Shown: in pieces, positions 37,340 to 48,679 of the stretch
Layout: each line of letters starts with the position of its first letter
Numbering within the stretch: position 1 is the first letter of the stretch
Source: Marisa cornuarietis
Taxonomy: Eukaryota > Mollusca > Gastropoda > Architaenioglossa > Ampullariidae
Assembly: GCA_004794655.1 (NCBI GenBank)
Contig: SMMW01000622.1
Location: 5,207,501-5,271,500 of the forward strand
Reading direction: 5' to 3'
Length of the DNA: 64,000 nucleotides
The notes under the pieces: model-generated
What the model was told of the DNA's origin: nothing
Database searches by the model: none
The model's input: only the letters and a program-made list of their open reading frames with translations
Translations under genes and position numbers: made by a program

Positions 37340-37925
37340 TTCGCAACCCCGTCCTCCATTCACCATCACTGAATTACATTGATCGCGGGGAAGTTCCATT
37401 GACATACAAAACCTTGCTGGCAGAGTGCGTGCCAGAAGCTAATATCTCTCATCTGCGTGACAGGGGTGTGATACGGTCATTGAATATTGATGATAATAAT
37501 AATATGAAGAAGAACTGGCAGCCAGTGTTGCCCGAGAAGGAGGAATGCAGCATGATAGTCTTGTCGCTGACAGAAGACAATACGAGCGGCATTTTGAGCC
37601 TTCTGAAACTTATCCAGCTGGGGACTAGTGAGATGGACGAGTAGAGATTTGCAGTAATCTAGCTTGGACAAACCAAACATATACATGAGCTTTTTGGTGG
37701 CGGAAACTGACAAGAATGTAGATGTAGCACTGCAGTCCCAAGTGGGGAGGGGGGATGCCAGGTCCAAATGGTTGGTTACATACAATTATGAACAAGAGAT
37801 GCCCGAGAGCAAAGCCGTGAGATACTCCATACTTCAAGGAAATGGGCGTAAATGCGGTGACTTTAGTACCATGCCAGATTCGTTCATTTTGCTCAACACA
37901 TGTTAAAAAGGTAAGGTCCAGCAAA
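37340..37925 (-). mobile_element. CR1/L2-like LINE fragment, minus strand
   Basis: On the minus strand the order is YGVSHGFALGHLLFIIV, a decayed form of the GVPQGSVLGPLLF reverse transcriptase block, then SKLDYCKSLLVHLTSPQLDK and FQKAQNAARIVF followed by LLGQHWLPV. The last three match the SRLDYCNSLL / LQKIQNxAARLV / LHWLPV region near the C-terminus of CR1/L2 elements. The catalytic FADD block between them is missing. Frameshifted and non-functional. Confidence 0.75.
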
Positions 37926-38455
37926 AAGACACGAACACCGAAGCCATAATAATGCTTTGTATTATATATATATATTATATTTTACTTTATATTTTATATT
38001 ATAAACACGTCAACTGTGAATGACAGCTACGGAGGACGTGTGAGTGCTTTAGGATTTTATTGAGTATGAGCACAAGTACCGGCCAGTCTCTCTCGCATGC
38101 AACCATTTTGTTCCACCCAACCACAATCCACCGATGCATCCATCCAGGCTGAACTGACGACACAATTACGACACTGTGTGGAGTTAACGCACTTCTTGGA
38201 GCCCTGTCCCCGCCTGGTCGGAAGCCAGGAAACCAGTCGTACTGACTGATACCAAAATTTCTCGATACGCCGCAACTGCTACCAGCTATAAGGAGACTGG
38301 AATTCTTTGCTGCCACCGTTTCCCTGGCCAGCTGAGCAACAGTTGAGCTTTGTCGCGCTTTCTGCTTCTCGACTCCGCCCCCCATCCCCCTTATATCTTC
38401 TCGGTGCTAAACGAAGTTGTGTAGGAGGAACTATCACTCTGCCCCTATGGCAATA

Positions 38456-39118
38456 CAGTGGTACCTTGAGATACGAGCTTTGACTCTGGCCAATGTCCTG
38501 TTTGAGATCCGAGCTGAATTCCGAGATACGAGCCGGCGACCCTTCGGGAAGTCGACCCGTAATTCGGGAAGTTGCCGCGTTTTTCGTGTGATACGATGGG
38601 GCCAAAGAAAGTGAGTGAAAAGGAAAGTGGTGAGAAGAAGAGAATGATTGCGATAGAAATAAAGCAGGAAATACACGTAATAGAAAAACATGAACATGCT
38701 GTACGAGTGATAGATCTTGTCAAGATGTACGACCGCAGTACATCCACAATTTGCATCATCCTTAAACAAAAGGATGCCATCAAAGGTGCAAATCCAGCGA
38801 AAGGAACTAAAATTCTGTCCCAATTAAGGACAAATATCCATGAAGAAATGGATAAGCTATCTGCTGTTGTGGGTGAAAGAGAAAGAGCAGGCAGGAGATA
38901 CGGTGACGGAGACGGTAATCTGCGAAAAAGCACGCAGCATTTACGGCGACCTGAAGAAGAAAGCATCGACTTTAGAAAAGGCAGCAGAAGATACGTTTAA
39001 AGCAATTCACGGCTGGTTCGACAATTTCAAAAAGAGAACGGGCATCTACTCGGGCTGGAACGGATTTATTTTAATTCAGTTATTTTAAATGGGAATAATT
39101 CGTTTGAATGGAGTTTCA
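38456..39118 (+). mobile_element. Tigger/pogo-type DNA transposon, internally deleted
   Basis: The left terminus CAGTGGTACCTTGAGATACG follows a TA dinucleotide (38454-38455), as expected for Tc1/mariner-pogo elements. After the transposase fragment the sequence jumps to the 3' non-coding end (GGCTGGAACGGATTTATTTT, AAATGGGAATAATTCGTTT). The right terminal repeat is not visible. Confidence 0.8.
38596..39054 (+). pseudogene. Tigger/pogo transposase N-terminus, frameshifted and truncated
   Basis: Starts MGPKKVSEKESGEKK and contains a CENP-B/psq-type DNA-binding domain: an IEIKQEIHVIEKHEHAV helix, VIDLVKMYDRSTSTIC and ILKQKDAIKGANPAKGTK. An extra base near 38860 shifts the frame. The next frame continues LLLWVKEKEQAGDTVTE, ICEKARSIYGDL and GWFDNFKKRTGIYS, the second helix-turn-helix of CENP-B-like proteins. 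The whole DDE catalytic domain is missing. An ATG eight codons upstream of 38596 is in frame but precedes the conserved start. Confidence 0.85.
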
Positions 39119-42000
39119 GTATGGCGTGGATTCACTCACGCCGACATGTACCACAGATTGCAACTGCGTCTTCTGTTGAGCACGCTACCTCAAAGACAAT
39201 CACAAGGCGTCACTTCACTGTACCCACATTATTAGACTCCTCGGAGAAACTGTTCTCTCTCTCACACACACACAGAATCGCCAAGGACGCGTCAAAATAG
39301 TGTCCAAAATGCATTGTGTGTTTGGAAAACGCTAAAAACCGAACATTTATTAAAACTAGATTCTCTCTCTCTCTCACACACACACACACGCGATGTTCTT
39401 CAAAGCGGTTCAAGAAAAATAACTTACACTATCTTTCAATAATACTTGTTACCTCCCTTTGCGCTACCTAGTTGGCTGTTCTAACAGCTGATCAGAACTT
39501 ATAAAATTATAAGAGTTCTCGTCTCTTACGTGCCAGTCAGCATTAATAATGTTCAGACAGCTTATATGAATGCATCACTGCTTGTCTTTTACTGGAAATC
39601 GTGTTCTTTGCCTAGCTACTAGTATTAAATCGATGCATAATACACAGTCGTTTGTTTGCTAGCATCCCTACTGCCACCATATTCCCGACCTCGGTAACTA
39701 TATTTCAGAAATCATCTCTGTCTAACGCCCAGGATATAGATTATAAAGATAACGAGAAGAAAATGTCGGTTGTTTGCAGGTATTTGAAATAAAACTACTT
39801 TCACAGGCATGTGAAGTATTACTGTTTACTGATGATCGATATTGTCATACGTGTACATACGTGTGTGTGTGTGTGTGCGCGCGCGGCGCTAAAAGAGAGA
39901 GAGAGAGAATCTTTTAACATTTTCTGAATTCAGTATGAATTTTTTTGTTTGTTTTATTGTATAAGTGTTTGTCTTTTGCAAAAGCTTTAGTTATCATTGA
40001 GAATTACGCTCTGCTGTTAGATTATTAGATCGTGAGCTCACTATTTTAATAAGCTTGAAAAATATGATTTCTTATTAACAGATACGAAAAGCATGTCCAT
40101 TTAAAAATGATTTAAATTTATGACTGTTCACAAGGAAATGGCATGTGTTACTATTGACAGACTCATTGGACTTCTAGCTGTTCACTGGGAGTTATGCGGG
40201 AAGGTGCATGTTTTCAAAATCGTTGAATGTGTGGGTGACATTTTAATAGTTTTATTTACTTCTGCTGCCATTTAATGTAAGAGTTAAGTATCGGCTGTAC
40301 TGAACATTCGTCGCTAGTCTTGTTTCTGTGAGTCTGTCAAGTCAGGCAAAGAAGCTGGCCAGATTTCTATTTCTATTTTTCTTAAACATTATATCACTCC
40401 CCCTCCGCTCCTCCTCCTCACCATCGTCGTCGTCGTTCTTACCCTTGCACTACAACAGTCTCAAAACGCTGTAAAATTTAAACTATTCGGTTATATTTGT
40501 TATTTTTCTGCATTTTGTTGCGATGACATTTTTCTGCCGAATGCACAGTGTGAAAAGTAATTTTGCTTCCCAGAGACCCACTTGTTCCTAATGGCAATAC
40601 ATAACACGCATTATCGGTTTCCTGATCTGTGTGCGATGTGACGTTAAGGGTAACAAAGACCACCAGCATCATGGGAGTAAGTTCTGACTCCTGATTTGCG
40701 AAAGCCTTTGTTCTCTGACCACAATTATCCAAATCTGTCTAACACACTCCGAAGCAACATCATTGATTGGAGAATGCTTGTGTTCCGCGAATAATTATGG
40801 ATACTTTTCTTTTTTAAAAAAGTTAGTTTATATTTAGAGGCTTAATAAAACTTAAGAATTTAGGATTTTTTAAAAATAATATTTATTGCTTTTCTAAGTC
40901 TTAAAAATGGTAAACATGCAAAAGTGAACAGTCGTCAATAGAATCTGCCCTCTTTTATTTAACTTTTTTTATTACTTTTTGGCTGACGTTGCACGCATTG
41001 ACCGATTCTAGACCATGCTGCTTTTTATCTGCTATAAACTCTACAACAATATAATTGAATGTGTTAAGTTACCGAGATTTTCACATTAGACGCGACCAAA
41101 AGCTTACTGCAGTGTGTCCGTGTATGGGACTAGCGGAGATGCGAAATAGAAGGACGATAACCACAGATACACCTGTCCGCACCCAGGAGTTTGTGTCATA
41201 ACTTGACCATTTGGCACATATAAAGCTGCGTGCATGAAATAAGTAATAGCTCACGGAATGAGGAAGAAGTGAACCAAAAAATACCCCCAAAAAACCACCA
41301 TCATATCGGCAAGTTCAGAGACAATTACTAATGGTTCTTGAAGAAATAAGAAAATCTTGCCCTTCGAATATTCAAATTTTAACAAGCACTATTAAAAATA
41401 CGAGCGTAAACCTTTTGTACACATGCAGAGACATTTTCATTCAATGACAAACTTACACAAAAACAAAAATGCTCAGCATATTTTATTTAAATTGTAAAAT
41501 TAATGAAATCGTTAATAAGCTCAGTTTCGAGGCAAAAGCGAGTGCCTTCCAAATTTTGTTTGATCTAGTTTAGTGGTAAAATTATTTGTATCCTCAAAAG
41601 GAAAAATACGAATTACTTTAATAAACTATACAATGTTATTTTTCCTCTCAAACATTGTCTCTGTCTTCTTTAAAATGTCAGCCAAACCATTTTAACAAAG
41701 AAAAATCCTTCCAGAAATAAAATAAATAAGATGAAGAAGGCAATGATGTGTATTTAAACGATTTTTTGTGGCGGTGTGTGTGTGGAGGGGGGAGGAGGAG
41801 GAACTCACTGTCCTATTTTTAAGAACTATGTGTACTTCTGACATTTCTTCTTTAGTGTTCTTTCGTTGATTTTATTAACACCTTTATAAACGGGTCTGAC
41901 ACTCCAGCTGTTTGTTGAAACCTGCGTGCACCTGCTTGCGTAGCTAAATCACTACGATCTCCTGAAGAATGTAGCGCCGTATCTGACCAAGTTATTACCG
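39119..42000. other. Gene-free intergenic stretch between the receptors
   Basis: AT-rich, with (CA)n and CT runs near 39255-39390, (GT)n near 39860-39880 and GA runs near 39895. No recognisable exon, RNA or transposon ORF. Confidence 0.5.
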
Positions 42001-42010
42001 TGTTCAGGTT

Positions 42011-42208
42011 ATGGTCAAGTCAAAGTTCTTTTATTCTCTCTTTCAAAGCCGCTTACGACTCATAGGTTTCATTCCAAATGAAACTCTGTCTAAAATTAAT
42101 GACCTAATCTATGACGAGATAGAAAATTCACAATCTTTAAGACCGCCAGAACCCTTTCGTGGCAATAAGGTAATTACACGTAAGCCAGCGTCCGCCATGG
42201 CCTCATAA
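42011..42208 (+). other. Short ORF upstream of and in frame with receptor 2
   Basis: 65 codons in the same frame as the receptor at 42248, ended by TAA 40 bases before its ATG. The residues (IPNETLSKINDLIYDEIENS) loosely resemble acidic extracellular N-termini of chemoreceptors but have no counterpart in receptor 1. It could be an upstream ORF, a lost N-terminal extension or chance. Confidence 0.2.
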
Positions 42209-42247
42209 GTTCAAAGTGGAGGTGCGCGTTTTTACATTCGACTAGCA

Positions 42248-43441
42248 ATGCAAACGCCTTATACACTGAACGCCTCAGAACCTCAGTGCAGTCCGGAAAA
42301 CGATGACAGCTCTTTTCTTCTCGATGTCGCTACCAGGAGGGCCGTGGTAGTTTACTTCCCGTGGAATGACCCCAGAAACCTCATCTCTTACAGCGCGTAC
42401 CTTCTGGTGGAGCACGTCTGTTTGTGTTGGATGCACAACGCCATCGCGCTGGTCGGCGTGCCCACCAACCTCATCAGCTGCTTGGTGTTCTACAAACAAG
42501 GGCTGCGCGACCGCATGGTCCTCTGTCTCTTCTGTCTGGCCCTCGTCGACCTGCTCTTCGTTGTTATCTTTTACACCCTCGGCACGTACTGCATCGTGGG
42601 CTACTTCCGACCGGAAATCCAGGACTGGTGGAAGTGGAGTGTCAGATGTTACGTCACTGGGGTGTACCGGGCTTTTCTGTTCTCTTCCGGTTGTCTGACC
42701 ATGGTTATTGCTGTAGAACGGTGCATCTGCGTGCTGTATCCAATGAAAGCAGGAAACTTGATAAAAACTAGAACCATGGCCATGCTAATCGGCTCCATCC
42801 TGGTGATTTTGCAACTTTTGTGTCTCCTGTACCCTCTCAAACTCACCGTAGCTTCAGTTAAGAATCCGTTAAGCAACAGCACTGAGTACAAGCTCTCTGT
42901 GTCAGAGCTCTACTTAAACAACAGGCAAGCGTTTGACGTCATGGAGAACACGGTTATAATGTCAGTCATTCCTTTCACCATTTATATCGTTGTAGTTCTC
43001 TCAACTACCGTCACTGTCATTCAGCTGAAGCGAGCCGTAGAGTGGAGGAAGATATCCAGCAGCAACAGCAGCAATAACAACACATCAAGCCAGCTGCTGC
43101 TGGTGAAGATGCTCGTGGCCGTCTCGGGTATCTACATCCTGCTGACGTCACCCAACGTGGCTCTGGGTGTCACGCGATCTGTGGTGGCCGAGTTTGCCGT
43201 GGACCGCAGCAATTCCAATCTTTTCCTGGCCACGCATATGGTGTACCTGGAGCTGAGCATGCTCAATAGCTCCATAAATTTCTTTGTCTATATCACGCAG
43301 TCCTCACGTTTCAGGAAGATCTTCAGCACCATGATGAGCCTGCGTGTCTCCGAGAAAAGTTCGATCGACAAAAATTCCGCGCGTGTCGCTGAACATTTGC
43401 ATGGGCGCGCTTTGATGCAGGAAACATCAAAACATACGTAG
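42248..43441 (+). CDS. Rhodopsin-like GPCR, candidate chemosensory receptor 2
   Basis: Single-exon seven-transmembrane receptor of 397 residues, tandem paralogue of the receptor at 35249-36517. The N-terminus is shorter, with an NAS glycosylation site at 8-10. Landmarks: GVPTN at 70-74, LALVD ending D101, C134 at TM3, ERC at 157-159, TSP at 300-302 and NFFVY at 344-348, which keeps the TM7 Asn lost in its paralogue but has Phe in place of Pro. Loop 2 has no cysteine, so the canonical TM3-loop 2 disulphide seems absent in both. The loop 3 linker is a Ser/Asn-rich stretch (about 270-281). Conservation is highest from YCIVGYFRP through the ERC motif and in TM6-TM7; the termini diverge. The likely role is plasma-membrane chemosensation; ligand and G protein are unknown. 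The TTTTTACATTCGACTAG just before the ATG could be a splice acceptor. Confidence 0.93.
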   Translation: MQTPYTLNASEPQCSPENDDSSFLLDVATRRAVVVYFPWNDPRNLISYSAYLLVEHVCLCWMHNAIALVGVPTNLISCLVFYKQGLRDRMVLCLFCLALVDLLFVVIFYTLGTYCIVGYFRPEIQDWWKWSVRCYVTGVYRAFLFSSGCLTMVIAVERCICVLYPMKAGNLIKTRTMAMLIGSILVILQLLCLLYPLKLTVASVKNPLSNSTEYKLSVSELYLNNRQAFDVMENTVIMSVIPFTIYIVVVLSTTVTVIQLKRAVEWRKISSSNSSNNNTSSQLLLVKMLVAVSGIYILLTSPNVALGVTRSVVAEFAVDRSNSNLFLATHMVYLELSMLNSSINFFVYITQSSRFRKIFSTMMSLRVSEKSSIDKNSARVAEHLHGRALMQETSKHT

Positions 43442-43624
43442 TCTGTGAAAATTTAATGTTGTTAGACGCGAGAACAGTACCGTAGTGGATATATTGGGTG
43501 AAGAGCATTTAACAAAGGATCGCATTATAAACTAATGTTTAAGCTCTAAATGTTTATACAAACGCTAACTGATCAGCATTTTGAAATGGTAGTAAACATT
43601 TGGAAATGATCGTAACTACCATCA

Positions 43625-43630
43625 AATAAA
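43625..43630 (+). terminator. Polyadenylation signal for receptor 2
   Basis: AATAAA lies 184 bases after the stop codon on the sense strand; it is the first such hexamer downstream. Confidence 0.5.
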
Positions 43631-44200
43631 AGCTTTGATACCCGATTGGCGACATTTATTAACAATGCCTATCTAATGGAAGGAAACATTTTACTTGTTA
43701 CTTTAGCAGTCTCTGTGTAGAAAGAAAAGATCAGCAGAATCTAGTGTACAAGTTAAACGATATTGGCAATGACAGACGGTTGGAAAAGGAGAATAAGAAG
43801 GAATAGAATAAGAGTGTGGGGATGCAGAGGAAAAGCCGATGGGAAGGACAAAGAGCTGTAGACAGAGATAGGGATGTCGCAGAAAAGGCTATTGGTTCCT
43901 TGCTACACAGCCAGTAATCGATAGAACTGTTGTTGCATGAAGACCTTCACTGTCAGTAGAAAGATTCTATATATTTGACGATACCACACAAGAGGGCAAA
44001 GCAGGTGTTTCTTATAACTTTTTCTCTACTTGCCAACATGTCTATCAAACTGAAACTTGTGAGGAAGTGATATTTTTTCATGACACGTTTTTATTATTTT
44101 TCGACTCACTGAACTGAGCTCTGTGAATGTGAATAACCTCTCTGTGTTCTCGAGATCCAAAGACTACACATGCAACCACCACAGAAAGAGGTCAATCCCG

Positions 44201-44208
44201 TGACGTCA
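44201..44208. promoter_or_regulatory. CRE (TGACGTCA)
   Basis: Perfect palindromic cAMP-response element consensus, ending 9 bases before the ATG of the putative secreted gene at 44217. The position is close to or inside the transcript, so it may be a core promoter element of a TATA-less gene or chance. Confidence 0.35.
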
Positions 44209-44216
44209 CGAGATCC

Positions 44217-44517
44217 ATGGCTATACCTAAGAAATGCATCATTCAAGCTCTCCTGTTGGCTGTCGCCTTAGCAACGTAAGCGAATCTATAGGTACATTCC
44301 TGATGTCATTGCTTTTTGTTTTTAACCCCTTTCTGTTTATAGTGATTGTATCTTAGTAACAGAGGGGGGTTCTTCTCTCAAATTGTGTATACTGTACTGT
44401 CCTCAAACTCATACGTCACCTGATTCGACTGGGATGAATTTCATGTGGAACTGTAACGGATCAAGGGCCGGTTCGCTGCGTATCGCAGTACGCGTGCACC
44501 CGTCACAGCTGCGATAG
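44217..44517 (+). CDS. Putative secreted protein with partial immunoglobulin-like domain, two exons
   Basis: Exon 1 (44217-44275) has a good start context (CCATGG) and encodes a signal peptide, MAIPKKC followed by the hydrophobic IIQALLLAVALA. A GTAAGC donor follows, then a 67-base intron ending in a long pyrimidine tract and TATAG. Exon 2 (44343-44517) continues in frame with DCILVTEGGSSLKLC, a TEGGS-x-L-x-C pattern like strand B of immunoglobulin domains, then MNFMWNCNG, which could carry the core strand-C Trp. The strand-F YxC motif is absent before a TAG at 44515-44517. Joined length is 77 residues. The true exon 2 may splice earlier, or the gene may be truncated. Secreted Ig-domain proteins are common in gastropod immunity, but this assignment is inference. 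Confidence 0.4.
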
Positions 44518-45034
44518 GTACGCTCCTGATGCGGGTACACACCTCATGGTACACAGGGCAGAGGTTATCGGGCTGACCTACCTGTAGCAATTGTTGCTAG
44601 GGTTATAACCAGGTAACAAAACATATTTTCAGGAACTATTGACACACTATGTTGCTATGTGTGTCTTTTCAGAGACTTTTGACACTGTGTTTCTTGATCT
44701 GTAGAAATGCAGTTCGGGACAAATAGTTTTTCTAGGACCTGTTTTCGTATGGAGTCTACAACTTACGACCATGTAAAATCCACTGAGAGAAAATATAAAA
44801 GCCCTCAGGCAAGGCTATTTTACCTTCCAGAAACATGTTTCCTCATAAGATGGAATAGCATAAAGCAATAGATGACGACTTTATTGGCTCGATCGAACAT
44901 TAAAAAGATTCTATTCTCCAATTAAATAGCAGGCATTATTTTAAATCTGTAGTTAATTTTAGATATCAGTTTAGTCTTTGCAGGTTCTTTTTATCAGAAA
45001 GAAAGAGCCATTTTAAAAAAGCTACAAATAATAT

Positions 45035-45215
45035 TAAATGAATATTTTTATAGCGCATATTCACATCCATAGAGAGCATACTCTTAGCGCTTAAAGCGAG
45101 GAAGAGACATGGGCTAAATGGACAGAACACGAGGGACGGAAGAATAAACAACAGTACTGACGACAAACAGAAAACGGATAGAAAACACAAAAAGGCACCA
45201 AGTAACAGGAACAGA
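45035..45215 (+). repeat. Dispersed repeat with TATAGCGCATA core
   Basis: Aligns with 9978-10165 over about 180 bases: TATAGCGCATATTCACATCC, AGAGCATACTC, GACATGGGC, ACGGAAGAATAAACAACAGT and GAAAACACAAA blocks in the same order. Confidence 0.6.
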
Positions 45216-45219
45216 GAAT

Positions 45220-47990
45220 AAAGTATACAGATAAACTTAAAATGTTATAAGTACTATATATTTTGTCTTAAACAAGTTGTGACATTTTACGTCATGTTTT
45301 TGTCATAATATTAATAATTTTGCATGTATATCAAATCGAAAACTTTGCAAACACCAAGAACCGATATTTTATTTCCGGTGTCCAGTTATAAGCGTATGAC
45401 AGGGGACAAGCGACTGACCACAACAAATTTCCTATGAAATCTTCGATTATGGAGTAAGAAAAATAAGGACATGGTGTTTTCGATCGATGTCGGGTAAATG
45501 TATTAAAAGAAAGCAACAATTAAGCGCCGCACAATATAGCAGAGGGATACATCTAGTCAGAGAGGGAATAGAAAAGAATATGTAAATTAGGAGAAGCTCC
45601 ATGACCTGTTGGCTAAACCGGGATGCTCTTCTCCAGCAAAACACTTTTAGATCATAGATTTAAAAAAAAATTGTCACGTGTGTAAGGGACGGGGGTTCTT
45701 TCTGTGAAATATGGAAATGTACGCCAATACATAAAGCAGAGATTACCTCTTTAAAGACTCTTGCCTCTTTTAACGAAAGTTTTCATCTGATTTCCTCAAA
45801 AAGTCGGTATGCAGACTGTGACGTTGACTACGCTTAAATATGATGTAACTCAACAAGAAATGTATGGTTATAAGCTCTACAACAGGGAAGTAACAAATCG
45901 GAGGGATACACAAGGCTACTTCCTATAGAAGGCTAAGTAAAACTATAATATGATGACACTGTGCCGATACTGCAGTGTGGCTTATTATAAAGGCCCTTAG
46001 CTAATACTATATATGAGCTTTCACGAACAGGTTAGGAACTCTCTGAACGAATGTAGAGTTTCAGAGTTTCAGAGTTTGATCGCTAGACCAGTTCTTGAAA
46101 TAATACAGAAATGCACAGAGAAAATAAATATAACTGCAAATGAAAGGCTACGACCAGACGAAAACGATATATAAAAATATACGAAAAGAGCAGGAAATCT
46201 TAGGCCAAGATGAAACAGAGAGTTTGCAGTAGGTGACAGAGGAACAGCATGACTGCGAAAAGACTTGAAAAATCATGAGTGGGACGGACCGAAGAAAATT
46301 TAGAAACAACGATATAATGTGGAAAGAAGGAAAATCTATAAAACATGATAGGCCAACAGTGACTGGACCACATGACAATCACACGACAATGGACAAATCT
46401 GGACTATTTTGACATAAAGGACTATTGACAGAACAGAACTCACAAATCAAAGGACTGTGAGACGACAGAAAATGGCTGACAAAGCAAAAGAGTGTCAACG
46501 GACAGAAATAAGAATGACGGCTAAAGAACAAAGTCGAACATACTCCTACTTGGCGAAATACGGGCAAACAAAGTCAAACACACTACTACATGGCGAAATA
46601 CGGACAATTGAATGTCTTCATAGGGCAGCAGAGGTCAGAAACGACAGAACGGTGACCGACATTTGACGAGAGTAACAGACGACAGACACTCAACCACATC
46701 CGACTTGGTTTCCCGTGCGCTCAGCTATTGATCTGCCCAGCGTCGACCGCGTTCTAGATATAGATGAGTTTTTTTATAGAAAAAAATGTTTTGAATAAAA
46801 TTTCGGTTAGAAAAAAATAATATACTGACCTCTAAACATCGTTTGGAAGATTTGCACGCCCACATGACAAGAGGAACCAGGTTCCACCCAGCATTAGATA
46901 TGCATGGAACTTTCAGCAGACGATCCACACTGGGCAGTGGGGAAACGAACCCTTGTGACTCAAGGCAGAGGGCTGCCGAACCAGCGCAAGACAAATCACT
47001 AGACGACTAGTGATGGGAAAGAGCAATGCACTATAAGCAAAATGAAAGGAACAACAAAACACAGCAACGACAGCTTTAGCTTTGGGGGATGATATGGCAG
47101 TCGTGCTTTTTGTTGCACTGACCTCAGGGTTATTATAAATCAGGGGCTATAGCCCGGCACATCGGCCCTGCACATAGTCTCAGTATCATAATCTTTCCAT
47201 GAATGTTACGAAAATATTATGAATATATATGTTATAATTATTTTCAATATTGTGAAAAGTTTGAAAACAACTGGGACTGACAGATGTCAGCCACGATTAC
47301 ACGTTTAGACGTAAATTTCGTTGAAAACTGTTGTACTGATCTTTATTCCAACGTATTTTTGCATATATTATCGAATGCATTATTATAGTGTGGTGTGCCA
47401 ATTATCTGGTAAATTTATATTGTGCAGCCAGTTAAAGTTTGTAAGCAATTAATGTTGTGGTGTAAATGTTTTACAGGTTTATTTTAAAGCTTTGAATAGT
47501 TTCCGCTTGGTAGGGAGAGGACGACAGACAATGATAATGGTTCAATAGGGCCATCTCACACAACTCTGTTTCACAGATTGTGTTTTATTTCTAAGATTTT
47601 GATTTTTGTTACATAAATACATATATTCTACGTCTTTAATTTTTTTAATTTTTGATGAGTTTGAGAAGTCAAGTGGTCGTCTTGTTTCCGCTTCCGCCTT
47701 TCGCACCAAGCCTTTTTGTGTTGCACTCACTTGGTAGTTAGAGTCCTCTACAGGAAACATGTCAAAATGACGAAAGTACCGGCCATACGTGTTCGCGACC
47801 AGTCCGACCATTAGCCAGGGTACACTTGGAGTGTAAGATGGACGCCACCAAGTGCACAAACCCATAGACAGGACAATGGATATTCACAGTAATAAATAAA
47901 TAAATAATGCTGGATCGGTCGAGGCCCGGATCAACAACGACCGCGCACCCTACAGGGCGCTCCAGGCTGGGGAAAGCGAAAAATATGATT
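45220..47990. other. Gene-free AT-rich stretch
   Basis: Short unsupported ORFs. A 40-base direct repeat occurs twice in tandem at 46526-46605. The GAGTTTCA motif is repeated near 46058-46078. No domain or RNA recognised. Confidence 0.5.
46526..46605 (+). repeat. Two tandem copies of a 40-base unit
   Basis: Units 46526-46565 and 46566-46605 share the AACAAAGTC start and a GGCGAAATACGG end and differ at a few positions. The period is not a multiple of three, so a coding repeat is unlikely. Confidence 0.7.
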
Positions 47991-47999
47991 CTGGAACTC

Positions 48000-48545
48000 A
48001 AACGTTTCTGTCAACAGTCCAGGAAGTGCTGGGGAGGAGAAACAAATCGGGAGTACGAACGACATCCTAGATCTCTGTGACCAGAGGATCAAGGGCTTTG
48101 AAGAGAGAAAAGAAAGACAAAACCCGAAGCAGCTTCTAAGTACAAAGTGAATTGTGCCATCCGAAAAGGGGTGAAGGCATGATCGAAGACCAATGCCAAA
48201 TCATAGAGGAGAGAATGGCACGGCCCGACAGCAAGAAGGTCTACTAAATACTAAAGACCCTCACCAAGACAAGTCAACACAAGATCTTAGCCATCGAAAG
48301 CAGCAATTGCCGCCTTCTCACAGAAAGCACTGCTGTACTCAACCGAGGGACTGAATATTTCAAAGACCTGTACAACTTCCAGCTGAAGACAGACGCTAAC
48401 ATTCTTCAAAACAACTAGACTAAAACCAGCAAACATGCATACATACCAATCCTACGGGAAGAGTTCAAAAGAGCTCTGCGCAGTCTGAGGAAAGTCACCT
48501 GACGCTGACAAAGTTCCTGCTGTGCTGCTCAATCAAAGAATGGAC
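48000..48545 (+). mobile_element. Non-LTR retrotransposon fragment (pre-reverse-transcriptase region)
   Basis: Broken reading frames give TKTSQHKILAIESSNCRLL, STAVLNRGTEYFKDLYN and IPILREEFKRALRSLRK. This matches the region just before the reverse transcriptase in a common invertebrate LINE type (…LT.. W.EYF.DLYN … ILREEV..AL..LK.GK…). Multiple stops. The reverse transcriptase itself is missing. Confidence 0.65.
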
Positions 48546-48679
48546 GCAGTCACTTGTCAGACCTCTTTCAAAATAAATAAATAATAATAATAAAAAAAAT
48601 AAAAAGCAAACAGCAAACAAGAGCAGAACTAAAAAAAAAAAACCCACACACTTTGTTGACGGTCAAACACCCCGCTCTG

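Noticed and set aside
46526..46605. CRISPR-like repeat
   Set aside because: Only two tandem copies with no spacers, in a eukaryotic genome.
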